Source: Acidimicrobiaceae bacterium (lineage in GTDB: Bacteria; Actinomycetota; Acidimicrobiia; Acidimicrobiales; Aldehydirespiratoraceae). Taken from it: a stretch of DNA of 64,000 bases. The notes beneath the pieces are model-generated. The model did no database searches. It saw nothing but the letters and a program-made list of their open reading frames with translations, and had not been told where the DNA came from. Positions 44,084-51,734 of this stretch are shown piece after piece. Position numbers and translations under genes: made by a program. How positions within the stretch are numbered: the stretch's first letter is position 1; each line of letters begins with the position of its first letter. The stretch is taken from assembly GCA_016845585.1 (NCBI GenBank), contig JAERSO010000132.1:1-64000 (forward strand), given 5' to 3'.

Positions 44084-44114
44084 TGTGATGTTGGGGTCAG
44101 ACCCCAACATCACA
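44084..44114. terminator. Perfect bidirectional hairpin between convergent genes
   Basis: A 31-base perfect palindrome: 15-bp arms TGTGATGTTGGGGTC and its complement around a single A. It lies between the TetR and alpha/beta-hydrolase stops. TTTT precedes it on the + strand, which suits termination of minus-strand transcripts (AAAA/TTTT flank). The core TGGGGTCAGACCCCA recurs at 55863-55877. Confidence 0.75.
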
Positions 44115-44117
44115 GGA

Positions 44118-45260
44118 CTACGAGCTGAGGAGTGTTTCGTGCAGGGCGTCACGGATGAAGCGCCGCACGGAGGGCTCGATCGCGAACGACAGGTGACCAC
44201 CGTTGTACCAACAGATCTCGGGCTGATCCCAGTGCTCCCAGAGTGACCGCACATTGCCGGGCCGGACCCAACGATCGACGAGACCGGCGAAGATGAACAA
44301 CCGATCCTTGTCGGTCAGCGGTTCGACAAAGAGCGGCGACACGACTCGGTTGGCGCGCTCGAGCGAGCGCCAGCTGAGCCCCCACTGCTCGTAGTGAACG
44401 GGGAGCCACGGTTCGACGTTGCGGCGCATCCCGCGGATCAGGTCCGGCTCGGGAATGCCTGCAATCGCGCACGCGAGGTCGTCCTCGTAGGAGGCGGTGA
44501 GCGAGGTGAAATACCCGCCGAGTGAGAGTCCCATCGCTCCGACCGCCGGCGCGTCGTACTCCGATTGGATCCAGCGCTTCAACCGGCGGATGTCCCAGAG
44601 GCCGTTCGCCGCCGTGTGGATGAGATTCATCACACCGCCATGGAGAACGCGGTCGCCACTCGAGCCTTCTGAGCGAGGGCCGTGCAACGGCTGAACGGGA
44701 AAGGCGAGGTTCAACCCGTAGTCGTGGTGGAGGCGTCGGGCGTCGAAGGCTTGGAAGTCGATGGCGGCGCGACCGGTGCGGTAGCCGTTGATGCAGATCA
44801 GCCACGGCCGCGGCGGGCCCTCGTGACGGAGGATCCACGCATGAGCCGTGGCGTTGTCGGCGTAGTCCAACCAGCGGTCGCGGCCGGGATCGTCGGCGGG
44901 CGGCTCGTACTCGCTCAGCACGGTCAGGTGTTCGTAGTCGAGTCCGCCGAAGTGCTTCGTGCGCAGGGTCGGGTTGATCAGCGGCGTCGGCTCATCGTGG
45001 TAACTGCGGGGATCGTCGACCCAGCCGCGCTCGTTGTACAGATCGACCGCGTCACTGAGTTCGTTGCGGAGCCGGCGCCGGAAATCCATGCTCGGCCGCC
45101 GCACACGGGACCCGAGGACTTCGATCTGCAACGCCCACTCGTCGACGGCCCACTTCGCGGCCAGCGCCGGTGTCAACCGCGGCGTTGGAAGGTCTTTCTC
45201 GCGGTGTCCCACGAGCCAATCCCGGGTCGGGGTGACGAAGTCTTCGATGATCGACGCCAT
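44118..45260 (-). CDS. Alpha/beta hydrolase
   Basis: The product has 380 residues. The nucleophile elbow is GAMGLSLGGYFTSL (Ser in GLSLGG), with an oxyanion-side strand WLICINGYRTGRAAIDF, a late aspartate region LFIFAGLVDRWVRPGNV and the catalytic-histidine strand [17 protein letters not shown]. The N-terminal ~120 residues are a helical cap. Probably a cytoplasmic esterase or lipase-like enzyme. Divergent from the SRPBCC gene. Natural substrate unknown. Confidence 0.83.
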   Translation of the reverse strand: MASIIEDFVTPTRDWLVGHREKDLPTPRLTPALAAKWAVDEWALQIEVLGSRVRRPSMDFRRRLRNELSDAVDLYNERGWVDDPRSYHDEPTPLINPTLRTKHFGGLDYEHLTVLSEYEPPADDPGRDRWLDYADNATAHAWILRHEGPPRPWLICINGYRTGRAAIDFQAFDARRLHHDYGLNLAFPVQPLHGPRSEGSSGDRVLHGGVMNLIHTAANGLWDIRRLKRWIQSEYDAPAVGAMGLSLGGYFTSLTASYEDDLACAIAGIPEPDLIRGMRRNVEPWLPVHYEQWGLSWRSLERANRVVSPLFVEPLTDKDRLFIFAGLVDRWVRPGNVRSLWEHWDQPEICWYNGGHLSFAIEPSVRRFIRDALHETLLSS

Positions 45261-45375
45261 GGCGTTCCAATCCGTGGTCGTTCGAGAGCGAACCTGTCAC
45301 AACGGTAACAGTGGGGACAGATTCTTCGGCACTGGGCGGTTGGTCCACCTACCCTCCCCACAACCAAAGGACGCC

Positions 45376-45849
45376 ATGCCTGCATCGATCCCCAACGCCA
45401 CGCTCCCCGACTCGGTTCGGCTCGAACGACGCATCGGCGCTCCACCGGCCGCCGTCTGGGCGGTGCTCGCCGACTATCCCAACATCTCGTCGTGGAACAG
45501 CGGCATCACGAACAGCTACGCAACCTCCGATGCCACCGAGGGTGTCGGCGCCCAACGCCACTGCGATCTCGCCCCCATGGGAGGTCTCGACGAAACGATC
45601 CAGGAATGGGCGCCCGAGGAACGGCTCGTCATATCCATCGACAAGGCCCCGAAGATCCCGATCAAACAGGGGTTGATGACATTCTCCCTCGCTCCTGACG
45701 GCGACGGCACGGCGTTCACCATGAACTACGAATACAAGGCCAAGGGTGGACCCTTCTCGGGACTGATGGGGCGAATGCTCCGCGGCCAACTGGAGAAGGG
45801 ATTCACCGACTTCATCGACGAACTGGAGCCGGCCGCCGCGGCGAGCTGA
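45376..45849 (+). CDS. SRPBCC (polyketide cyclase/START-like) protein
   Basis: A 157-residue START-like fold: SVRLERRIGAPPAAVWAVLA, DYPNISSWNSGI, and the C-terminal helix LEKGFTDFIDELEP. This family binds hydrophobic ligands or acts as a cyclase/dehydratase. ATG 45376 has AAAGGA upstream. An imperfect palindrome (45294-45311, CTGTCACAACGGTAACAG) lies in the divergent promoter shared with the hydrolase. Function not assignable. Confidence 0.8.
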   Translation: MPASIPNATLPDSVRLERRIGAPPAAVWAVLADYPNISSWNSGITNSYATSDATEGVGAQRHCDLAPMGGLDETIQEWAPEERLVISIDKAPKIPIKQGLMTFSLAPDGDGTAFTMNYEYKAKGGPFSGLMGRMLRGQLEKGFTDFIDELEPAAAAS

Positions 45850-45882
45850 CCTCGGCCCCTGCCGAACTGCCAGAGCCTCGAA

Positions 45883-45888
45883 TAGGGT
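45883..45888 (+). promoter_or_regulatory. Leaderless -10 box of the CBS-domain gene
   Basis: TAGGGT, then six bases, then the ATG at 45895. It has the same hexamer and spacing as the TetR promoter at 43417. Confidence 0.5.
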
Positions 45889-45894
45889 CGCATC

Positions 45895-46749
45895 ATGAAG
45901 ATCGCCGAGGCCCTCAAAGTCACCACGATCGACGGACTCGACCTCACGAGATACGTCGGAGTAGAACCCCACACGACCGTGGCCGACACCGTCAATGCCA
46001 TGCGCGCCGCCGAGTTGTCCTGCGCCTGCGTCCTCGAGGGCGACCACGTGGTCGGTCTCTTCACGCAGCGCGACATTCTCCAGCGCATCATCGGCCGCGA
46101 CCGCGAGTGGGGCGGTCCGATCAGCAACGAGATGACCACGTCACTCAAGACCGCAGGGCCCGATCTGACCCTCAAGGACGCTCTCGACATCATGACGACC
46201 TGGTGGGTTCGCAACCTTCCGATCGTGGCCGACGACGGCACGTTCATGGGCAACCTCTCGTTCTCGATCGTCGTCGAGACGATGACCGCGCTCTTGGCCC
46301 AACGCTTCGAGAATGAGGCCACCGAGGAGGACGTCGTTCGCGAGGGGCTCGAATTCATCGACTTCACCGGCATCAACCTCCGTCCTCCCGTGATCGTCTC
46401 TGCCGACGACCCCGTGGAGATCGGCGTGAACTATCTCCGCAACCGTGGCCTCGAGCAGGTGATGGTCGCCGATGAACGTGGGCACCTGATCGGCACTCTC
46501 ACGGAGTTCGCGTTGCAGCAGCGGCTCGGTTGTGAGGTACTCGACCTCACGATCCCGATCCGCGACATCATGGTGGATCACCCCCACACGATCTCGGTCC
46601 GCTCCCCCATCGGCGATGCGATCAAGCTCCTTCGGGCCGACCAGATCAGCAATGTCGCACTGGTCGGCGAGACCGGCCGTCCCGCGGGTGTCGCCTCGTT
46701 CCGCCAGATCGCCGACTATGTCGAGTCGACCCTGGAGGCGGAGGCCTGA
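45895..46749 (+). CDS. CBS-domain protein (two CBS pairs)
   Basis: A 284-residue protein built of four CBS motifs in two Bateman modules: GVEPHTTVADTVNAMRAAEL plus VVGLFTQRDILQRIIG, then LTLKDALDIMTTWWVRNLPI, then PVIVSADDPVEIGVNYL plus LIGTLTEFALQQRL, and DIMVDHPHTISVRSPIGDAI plus ASFRQIADYV. No other domain is attached. CBS pairs sense adenine nucleotides or SAM and act on partner proteins; the partner is unknown. Leaderless start. Its 3' end overlaps the convergent EamA gene by 34 bases. Confidence 0.88.
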   Translation: MKIAEALKVTTIDGLDLTRYVGVEPHTTVADTVNAMRAAELSCACVLEGDHVVGLFTQRDILQRIIGRDREWGGPISNEMTTSLKTAGPDLTLKDALDIMTTWWVRNLPIVADDGTFMGNLSFSIVVETMTALLAQRFENEATEEDVVREGLEFIDFTGINLRPPVIVSADDPVEIGVNYLRNRGLEQVMVADERGHLIGTLTEFALQQRLGCEVLDLTIPIRDIMVDHPHTISVRSPIGDAIKLLRADQISNVALVGETGRPAGVASFRQIADYVESTLEAEA

Positions 46750-47633
46750 GCGGCCGCCGCTGAGCGAGCGTTCGCCGTCACCAACACATAGACGCCGACG
46801 ACCACCAACGCGCCACCGACCACTTCCACCGCGCCGAGCACCTCGTCCCTGATCAGCCACCCGAAGAAGACACCGAAGACGGGGATCAGATAGGCGGAGG
46901 CCGACGCCTGGGTGGGCGTCGCACGGGCCACGATCGTGGCCATGAGCGCGAACGTCACCGCGTTGGCCGGTACCGCGGCGTAGAACAGCGGCGCGAACAG
47001 TCCGACCGTCCACTCCGTGTCCGCCGTGCCTTCAACGGCAAGCGCGAACGGCACCAGAACCACAGCCGACATCACGAGTTGGACGCCGACCAACATCACC
47101 GGGCTGACACGACTGAAATCACGCCATTTCATGTAGACCGTCCCGAACGCCCAGGCCAGCGCGGACAGGGCCAGGGAGATGATCCCGATTGCCGCCGTCT
47201 CCCCCGACAAGGACGGCGAGGCGAGCGTGACCGTGCCGGCGAAGCCGACCGCGAGACCGATCCCGGCCATGCGGCTGACGGCCGCACCGAGCAGCATCGC
47301 ACTCAGGAGTGCAGTGAACAACGGCATGGTGCTCGCCATCAGAGAGGCGACGCCTGCGGGCACGCGGTTCACACCGAAGACGAGGAGAGCGCTCGACACA
47401 GTCGTGATGCTGAACGACACGGCGAAGATGTTCCCGAGGTCGTCGCGCCGGCGGGGGATCCGCTCCCCGCGCAGGAGTGCAAAGGACACGAGGAACGCGC
47501 CGCCGATCACGGTGCGGAGGCTGGTGAGCAGCATGGGCGTCGTGTGATCGAGGGCGAACTTCAGCATCGAGAAGTTCGCGCCGATCAGCATCGCCACCAG
47601 GAACACGGTGGCCAGAACGAGCCGGTTGCTCAT
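46716..47633 (-). CDS. EamA/DMT-family transporter
   Basis: A 305-residue membrane protein with about ten helices in two EamA repeats: FLVAMLIGANFSMLKFALDH opens repeat one, VPAGVASLMASTMPLFTALL closes it, and ATPTQASASAYLIPVFGVFF belongs to repeat two. Exports amino acids or small metabolites in known members. The C-terminal Ala/Ser-rich tail overlaps the CBS gene on the other strand. Confidence 0.88.
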   Translation of the reverse strand: MSNRLVLATVFLVAMLIGANFSMLKFALDHTTPMLLTSLRTVIGGAFLVSFALLRGERIPRRRDDLGNIFAVSFSITTVSSALLVFGVNRVPAGVASLMASTMPLFTALLSAMLLGAAVSRMAGIGLAVGFAGTVTLASPSLSGETAAIGIISLALSALAWAFGTVYMKWRDFSRVSPVMLVGVQLVMSAVVLVPFALAVEGTADTEWTVGLFAPLFYAAVPANAVTFALMATIVARATPTQASASAYLIPVFGVFFGWLIRDEVLGAVEVVGGALVVVGVYVLVTANARSAAAAQASASRVDST

Positions 47634-47708
47634 CCCATCCGTCCGAGACTGCCGTGAGAGACTGGACGCGCCATTGCGGCACCCTAATCACGAGCGGGAC
47701 CGAGCCCC

Positions 47709-48155
47709 ATGTCGAAACCACACTACGAGCACCGTCAGTACGGGAAGCTCTGGCCGTTCGCCGTTCTCTACGCCATCGCCCAGATCAGCATCCTGGCAGT
47801 GTTCGGCGACGAGATGGCCCTCGTCGGGATCATCTCCACGGTGGTCGGATGTCTGGTGCTCATCATCGTCCTGCTCGCGTTCTCCCGGCTGACCGTCCGT
47901 GTCAGCGACGACGACGTACATCTCTCGTTCGGCTCGGGCTGGCCGCGCAAGCGCATCGCCCGCGCCGAGATCGTGGATCACACACCCGTCCGCAACTCAT
48001 GGCTCCATGGTTGGGGGATCCGCTGGTTCAAGGGCGGACGCATGTGGAACGTGTGGGGTCTGGATGCGGTCGAACTCGAGCTGGCCAGCGGCAAGAAGTT
48101 CCGCATCGGCACCGACGAACCGAAGAAGCTGGACGCCGCCCTCGACACCCAGTAG
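47709..48155 (+). CDS. Small membrane protein with a PH-like soluble domain
   Basis: A 148-residue protein. Two adjacent N-terminal membrane helices (about 14-32 and 36-58, WPFAVLYAIAQISILAVFG and IISTVVGCLVLIIVLLAF) form a hairpin. A beta-rich domain follows (LTVRVSDDDVHLSFGSG, a GWGIRWFKGGRMWNVWGLDA segment, VELELASGKKFRIGTDEPKK), resembling bacterial PH or DUF304-type membrane proteins. No enzymatic motif. Function unknown. Confidence 0.75.
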   Translation: MSKPHYEHRQYGKLWPFAVLYAIAQISILAVFGDEMALVGIISTVVGCLVLIIVLLAFSRLTVRVSDDDVHLSFGSGWPRKRIARAEIVDHTPVRNSWLHGWGIRWFKGGRMWNVWGLDAVELELASGKKFRIGTDEPKKLDAALDTQ

Positions 48156-48193
48156 TAGCGGCACCTAGCTTGCGCAGGTGAGTCTGGAGCAGG

Positions 48194-48505
48194 ATGGGGA
48201 CGGCAGACGATCCGCGGATGTCGGCGCTCTACGAGGGCCACTTGTCCCTCGACGAGGCGCTGGCACAGGTGCCGTTGAATCGGCGGCAACGCGTCGAGCT
48301 CGAAGTGCTCAACGCGCTGATCGCTTTCGCACGACCGTTCTACTGGATGGTACGACGGATCCGAAAGCGACCGTTCGACGTCGCGGTTGATCTCGATTCC
48401 CACGCCGCGGTCCCCGGCCCCGCACGCGGGGTGCGGACGGCCGAGTCCGACGGTGGCGACTATCTCAACGCCGAACAGGTTGCCGCCTACGAGCGGGACG
48501 AGTGA
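48194..48505 (+). CDS. Hypothetical 103-residue protein
   Basis: No family recognised. ATG 48194 has GGAGCAGG just upstream; ATG 48218 is also possible. The predicted protein is helical, with LSLDEALAQVPLNRRQRVEL and a hydrophobic VLNALIAFARPFYWMV stretch that could be amphipathic or a membrane helix. It ends YLNAEQVAAYERDE and overlaps the next gene by four bases (GTGA). A TAGCTT box six bases before GTG 48178 would start a different frame. That leaves an alternative N-terminus, with a 1-base discrepancy, open. Confidence 0.6.
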   Translation: MGTADDPRMSALYEGHLSLDEALAQVPLNRRQRVELEVLNALIAFARPFYWMVRRIRKRPFDVAVDLDSHAAVPGPARGVRTAESDGGDYLNAEQVAAYERDE

Positions 48506-49185
48506 TCGACCCGCTCCCACTGCTGCGCCCCGAGGAGGCCGCAGAGCTGCGACAGTGGCTCACCCGACAACACGCCGCCGACTGGCAGGAGCGGAACTTC
48601 GAGGAGATCCGCTCGATCGTGCAACACCCCACGCTCGGTCAACGCGCCGCGAGCCTGTTGGGCGACGAAGTCGTCGCCTGGCGCAGCCAGGTCTTCGTCG
48701 TCGACGGGAACCACAGGGGCACCTTCTGGCACTCGGCCACGACCTTCACCGAGGACGGAGACCTGCCGGCGCTCACGCCCCCGCCACACATCCCGGAGCC
48801 GATGGTGAACGTCAGCTGCTGGATCGCGCTGGGGGACGTGGACAAGGAGAACGCGTGCCTTCGGCTGATTCTCGGCACCCATTCCGACGTCCGACTCGAC
48901 ACCATGATCCGCCGGTTCTCCCGTGACCGCGTTGGGTTCCTCATGAGCATGGAGCCGAAGGATCGGCGTTCAGCCATCATCGCGTTGCGATACTCCGGCG
49001 ACATCTTCATGGCCGGCAGGTTGGCGTTCGGCGTGCGCATCACGTCGGCCGACGTCGGCATCTACGAGGGCCAGGCCACGATCCCGTATGCGACGGGATC
49101 GGGCAACACCGACGTCGACACCACCCCGTTTCGCAGCGGTGTGCCGATGCATTCCGCGGACGGACCGGTCGGTTCCACCATCTGA
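48502..49185 (+). CDS. PhyH-like (phytanoyl-CoA dioxygenase superfamily) protein, possibly non-catalytic
   Basis: The product has 227 residues. Resemblance to phytanoyl-CoA dioxygenase-like proteins rests on GTFWHSATTF, VNVSCWIALGDVDKENACLR and LILGTHSDVRLD. The usual H-x-D iron ligand pair is HSA here, so the aspartate is missing. The distal histidine/arginine segment is not clear either. It may therefore be a diverged or non-enzymatic member. GTG 48502 overlaps the preceding stop. Assignment is tentative. Confidence 0.6.
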   Translation: MIDPLPLLRPEEAAELRQWLTRQHAADWQERNFEEIRSIVQHPTLGQRAASLLGDEVVAWRSQVFVVDGNHRGTFWHSATTFTEDGDLPALTPPPHIPEPMVNVSCWIALGDVDKENACLRLILGTHSDVRLDTMIRRFSRDRVGFLMSMEPKDRRSAIIALRYSGDIFMAGRLAFGVRITSADVGIYEGQATIPYATGSGNTDVDTTPFRSGVPMHSADGPVGSTI

Positions 49186-49235
49186 CCCGGACGATCTGGA
49201 CATCCTGGGGCTGGAGAGTTACCGTCAATTCTCTT

Positions 49236-49796
49236 GTGCCGGTAACGGACGGTCATCATCTTCCCGATCCTGGCTGGCCTGTCGACAAGACTGCCGACGG
49301 CTCGCTCGAGTCGGTTCGTCGTTTTCTCAACACGGTGAACCTCGAGTCCGGCGCCGACCGACTCGGAGACGTCGACTCGGCGACGACATGGCTCCTCGAA
49401 TCCCACGATGTGAGCAGTCCACCGACCCAGACCGAGCTCAGGCATCTCATCAGGTTCCGCGAAGCGACCCGCCACCTGGTCATCGACGACAACCAGATCA
49501 CCCGCGAGGAATGGGCTGCCTCGACAGCCGGCCCCAGATTCACGATCGACCCGCAGTCCCTCGATCTCCAACCCCTGGCGACCGGGCTACGCGGCGTGGT
49601 CGCCCACTACGCGAAGGCGGTCACCGACGCACGAAGCGATGGCAGCTGGGTCCGATTGAAGGCATGCGCCAACCCGGCGTGCCTTTGGGCCTTCTACGAC
49701 CGGTCCCGGAACCGCTCCGGCAACTGGTGCTCGATGGACGTGTGCGGAAGCCGCTCGAAGATGCGGACATACCGGGCGAAAGACGATCGATCGTGA
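49236..49796 (+). CDS. CGNR zinc-finger/ABATE-domain regulator (CGSR variant)
   Basis: The product has 186 residues: an N-terminal ABATE-like stress-sensing domain (SVRRFLNTVNLESGADRL, ELRHLIRFREATRHLVID) and a C-terminal zinc finger C144-x4-C149 and C165-x4-C170 in LKACANPACLWAFYDRSRNR and SGNWCSMDVCGSRSKMRTYR. The signature reads CGSR instead of CGNR. Such proteins are predicted transcription factors. Start GTG 49236. Its stop overlaps the GTG of the pentapeptide lipoprotein, a likely co-expressed partner. Confidence 0.85.
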   Translation: MPVTDGHHLPDPGWPVDKTADGSLESVRRFLNTVNLESGADRLGDVDSATTWLLESHDVSSPPTQTELRHLIRFREATRHLVIDDNQITREEWAASTAGPRFTIDPQSLDLQPLATGLRGVVAHYAKAVTDARSDGSWVRLKACANPACLWAFYDRSRNRSGNWCSMDVCGSRSKMRTYRAKDDRS

Positions 49797-50632
49797 GGCC
49801 CACCATCGGAGCAGCACTCGCGGTCTGTGCTGCCATCGCCACGGGCTGTGCGGAAGCCGTGCCGCCGACGGCCGACCCGGGGCCGGAGGTGTGCGAGGCA
49901 ACGGGTCGGGTGGTCGACGCCGGAACCGTGGGTCGGATGCTCCGGTTGCCCGACGCAGAACTCACCGAGGAGTGGCGTCGGGCCTTCGACTGGGTTCGCA
50001 TGCACTTCGAGCGGTACTGGAGTGCCGCGGTCCCCCAAGGGATCGAGCACGAACACCAAAGCGTCGTTCGCAACCTGGAGGCCGCCATACCGACGCATCG
50101 AGAGGCACTGGTCTCTGCGGCGACGGAACTTCACGGCGCTTGTTCCGGGGCCGCTCCGGCGATCGCCTCAGGTTCATCGTGCACCAACCGCGGGCCAGGG
50201 TCGGATCTCATCGGGTGCAACCTCCGCGGCGAAGACCTCGTCGACCTGGACCTGAGTGACTCGCTCCTGCAGCTCGCCGATCTCAGGGACGCTGACCTCA
50301 CGGGGACGAACCTCGCCGAGGCCGACCTCGCCTCGTCATCGCTTGCGGGCGCATCGTTCAACAACACGCGGCTCGACCGCACCAACCTGCGCTACACCGA
50401 TCTCAGCGGCGCGCTCATGGTCGACGCGAAGCTGATCACGGCATCGCTCGTCGACGTTGTCGCAACCGACGCCCATCTCGCCGGTGCCGATTTCACGAGC
50501 GCGGTCGCGACCCGGGTCGATCTCAGCGGGGCTGGTCTCGCCGGAGCGGTCCTCCGGGGCACCGATTTCACCGGGGCCGACATGACCGACGCCGATCACC
50601 CGAGCGAGGCGTGTCCGCTCACGTCGCCGTGA
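49793..50632 (+). CDS. Pentapeptide-repeat lipoprotein
   Basis: The product has 279 residues. The signal region TIGAALAVCAAIATGC has a lipobox ending at a Cys, so it is probably membrane-anchored outside the cell. A helical part (~50-120) is followed from about 140 by pentapeptide repeats forming a right-handed beta helix (LIGCNLRGEDLVDLDLSDSL, ADLRDADLTGTNLAEADLAS, GTDFTGADMTDADH). Cysteines before the repeats may form a disulfide. GTG 49793 overlaps the CGNR stop. Function of the repeat domain is unknown. Confidence 0.82.
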   Translation: MRPTIGAALAVCAAIATGCAEAVPPTADPGPEVCEATGRVVDAGTVGRMLRLPDAELTEEWRRAFDWVRMHFERYWSAAVPQGIEHEHQSVVRNLEAAIPTHREALVSAATELHGACSGAAPAIASGSSCTNRGPGSDLIGCNLRGEDLVDLDLSDSLLQLADLRDADLTGTNLAEADLASSSLAGASFNNTRLDRTNLRYTDLSGALMVDAKLITASLVDVVATDAHLAGADFTSAVATRVDLSGAGLAGAVLRGTDFTGADMTDADHPSEACPLTSP

Positions 50633-50641
50633 CCACCCCGG

Positions 50642-50806
50642 TCAGCGTCCGAGGATGCGGCTGAGGAACCCCTTGCCCCGTTTCTCGTCTGCCGTACAGC
50701 CACAGCGATCCTTCGGAGCGACGTCGGCCAGGACCTGTTCGACATGGGCTCCACAGCCGGCCCATGACGGCTTCTGGCAGTTGCGGCATGTGGTTCGACG
50801 GCACAT
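50642..50806 (-). CDS. 54-residue Cys-rich small protein (zinc-ribbon-like)
   Basis: A short gene easily missed by length cut-offs. ATG 50806 to TGA 50642 encodes a protein starting MCRRTTCRNCQKPSWAGCGA, continuing HVEQVLADVAPKDRCGCTAD and ending KGFLSRILGR. Six cysteines are spaced C-x4-C-x2-C-x7-C and then C-x-C. The CRNC-x4-WAGCG-x-HVEQVL pattern matches a small protein I recall as widespread in actinobacteria, which supports it being real. It is probably a metal-binding structural or regulatory peptide; function unknown. Confidence 0.7.
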   Translation of the reverse strand: MCRRTTCRNCQKPSWAGCGAHVEQVLADVAPKDRCGCTADEKRGKGFLSRILGR

Positions 50807-50873
50807 CCCGACACGGTATCGGCGCCGGGTTCTCTATGGTTGATCGCTGACCGCCGAACGAGAGGGGCCCGAG

Positions 50874-51173
50874 ATGGTCATCGTGATCGGAGATGTCACC
50901 GTCCGTGAAGGGGAGCTCCATGCCGCGCTCGCCATCAGTCGCGAACACGTCGAGCGCTCTCGAGCAGAACCTGGATGCATGTCGCACGATGTTCATGTCG
51001 ATACGGAGATCCCCGATCGGATCGTGTTCGTCGAGCGCTGGGTCGACCGGGCCACCCTCGACGTCCACTTCACCGTCCCCGAGTCGATCGAGTTCGCCAG
51101 AGCACTGTCCGCGCTTGCCATGGATCGGCCGACGGTCGACATCTACCCTGTGATGCCGAGGGAGAACACATGA
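50874..51173 (+). CDS. Antibiotic biosynthesis monooxygenase (ABM) domain protein
   Basis: A 99-residue dimeric ferredoxin-like fold: VIVIGDVTVREGELHAALAI, EPGCMSHDVHVDTEIPDRIV, FVERWVDRATLDVHFTVPES. ABM proteins act as quinol or polyketide monooxygenases, or simply as small-molecule binders. A GAGAGGGG ribosome site precedes ATG 50874. The stop overlaps the isochorismatase ATG, so the two are coupled, perhaps acting on the same aromatic or quinone-like compound. Confidence 0.83.
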   Translation: MVIVIGDVTVREGELHAALAISREHVERSRAEPGCMSHDVHVDTEIPDRIVFVERWVDRATLDVHFTVPESIEFARALSALAMDRPTVDIYPVMPRENT

Positions 51174-51727
51174 CGGAGATCGCCGATCGTCCGAACCAAG
51201 CCGTGCTCGTCGTGGACGTACAGCGCGATGTGGTCGCCAACGCCCATGATGCCGATGCCGTCATCGCCAACATCAACACCGTCGTCGACAAGGCCCGCGA
51301 CGCCGACGTTGCGGTGATCTGGGTCCAGCACTACGACGACGACCTTCCTCGTGACTCCGACGGCTGGGAGTACGTCGACGAGCTGCAGCGGGCCGAAGGC
51401 GAGCCGCTGGTTCACAAGGCATACGGCGACTCCTTCGAGGCGACCGAACTCGAGTCGATCCTGGCCGATCGCGACGTGGGCCACGTGCTCGTCACCGGCG
51501 CACAGACGGACTACTGCATCCGCGCCACGCTTCACGGTGCAGTGACCCGCGGCTACAACGCGACGCTGGTATCCGATGCACACACCACCGACGACCTCCA
51601 TCCGATGGGTCTCGATCTGGCGGCAGCCGACGTGATCGCTCACACCAACATGTACTGGCGGGGCGCCGCGGCTCCCGGCCGCCGTGGGGGACTCATCACT
51701 GCCGCGGAGCTCGACTTCCCGGACTGA
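51170..51727 (+). CDS. Isochorismatase-family cysteine hydrolase
   Basis: The product has 185 residues with the catalytic triad of the family: D16 in LVVDVQRDVV, K83 in VHKAYGDSFE and C116 in AQTDYCIRATLHGAV. The N-terminus and fold match nicotinamidase/isochorismatase-like amidohydrolases. ATG 51170 overlaps the ABM stop by four bases. Substrate could be an N-carbamoyl compound, nicotinamide-like amide or isochorismate; the sequence does not settle it. Confidence 0.88.
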   Translation: MTEIADRPNQAVLVVDVQRDVVANAHDADAVIANINTVVDKARDADVAVIWVQHYDDDLPRDSDGWEYVDELQRAEGEPLVHKAYGDSFEATELESILADRDVGHVLVTGAQTDYCIRATLHGAVTRGYNATLVSDAHTTDDLHPMGLDLAAADVIAHTNMYWRGAAAPGRRGGLITAAELDFPD

Positions 51728-51734
51728 AACGGAG

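Noticed and set aside
48178-48390. GTG start six bases after TAGCTT, encoding an Arg-rich 70-residue frame
   Set aside because: Composition is that of an off-frame read; the overlapping frame from ATG 48194 has a ribosome site and couples to the next gene.
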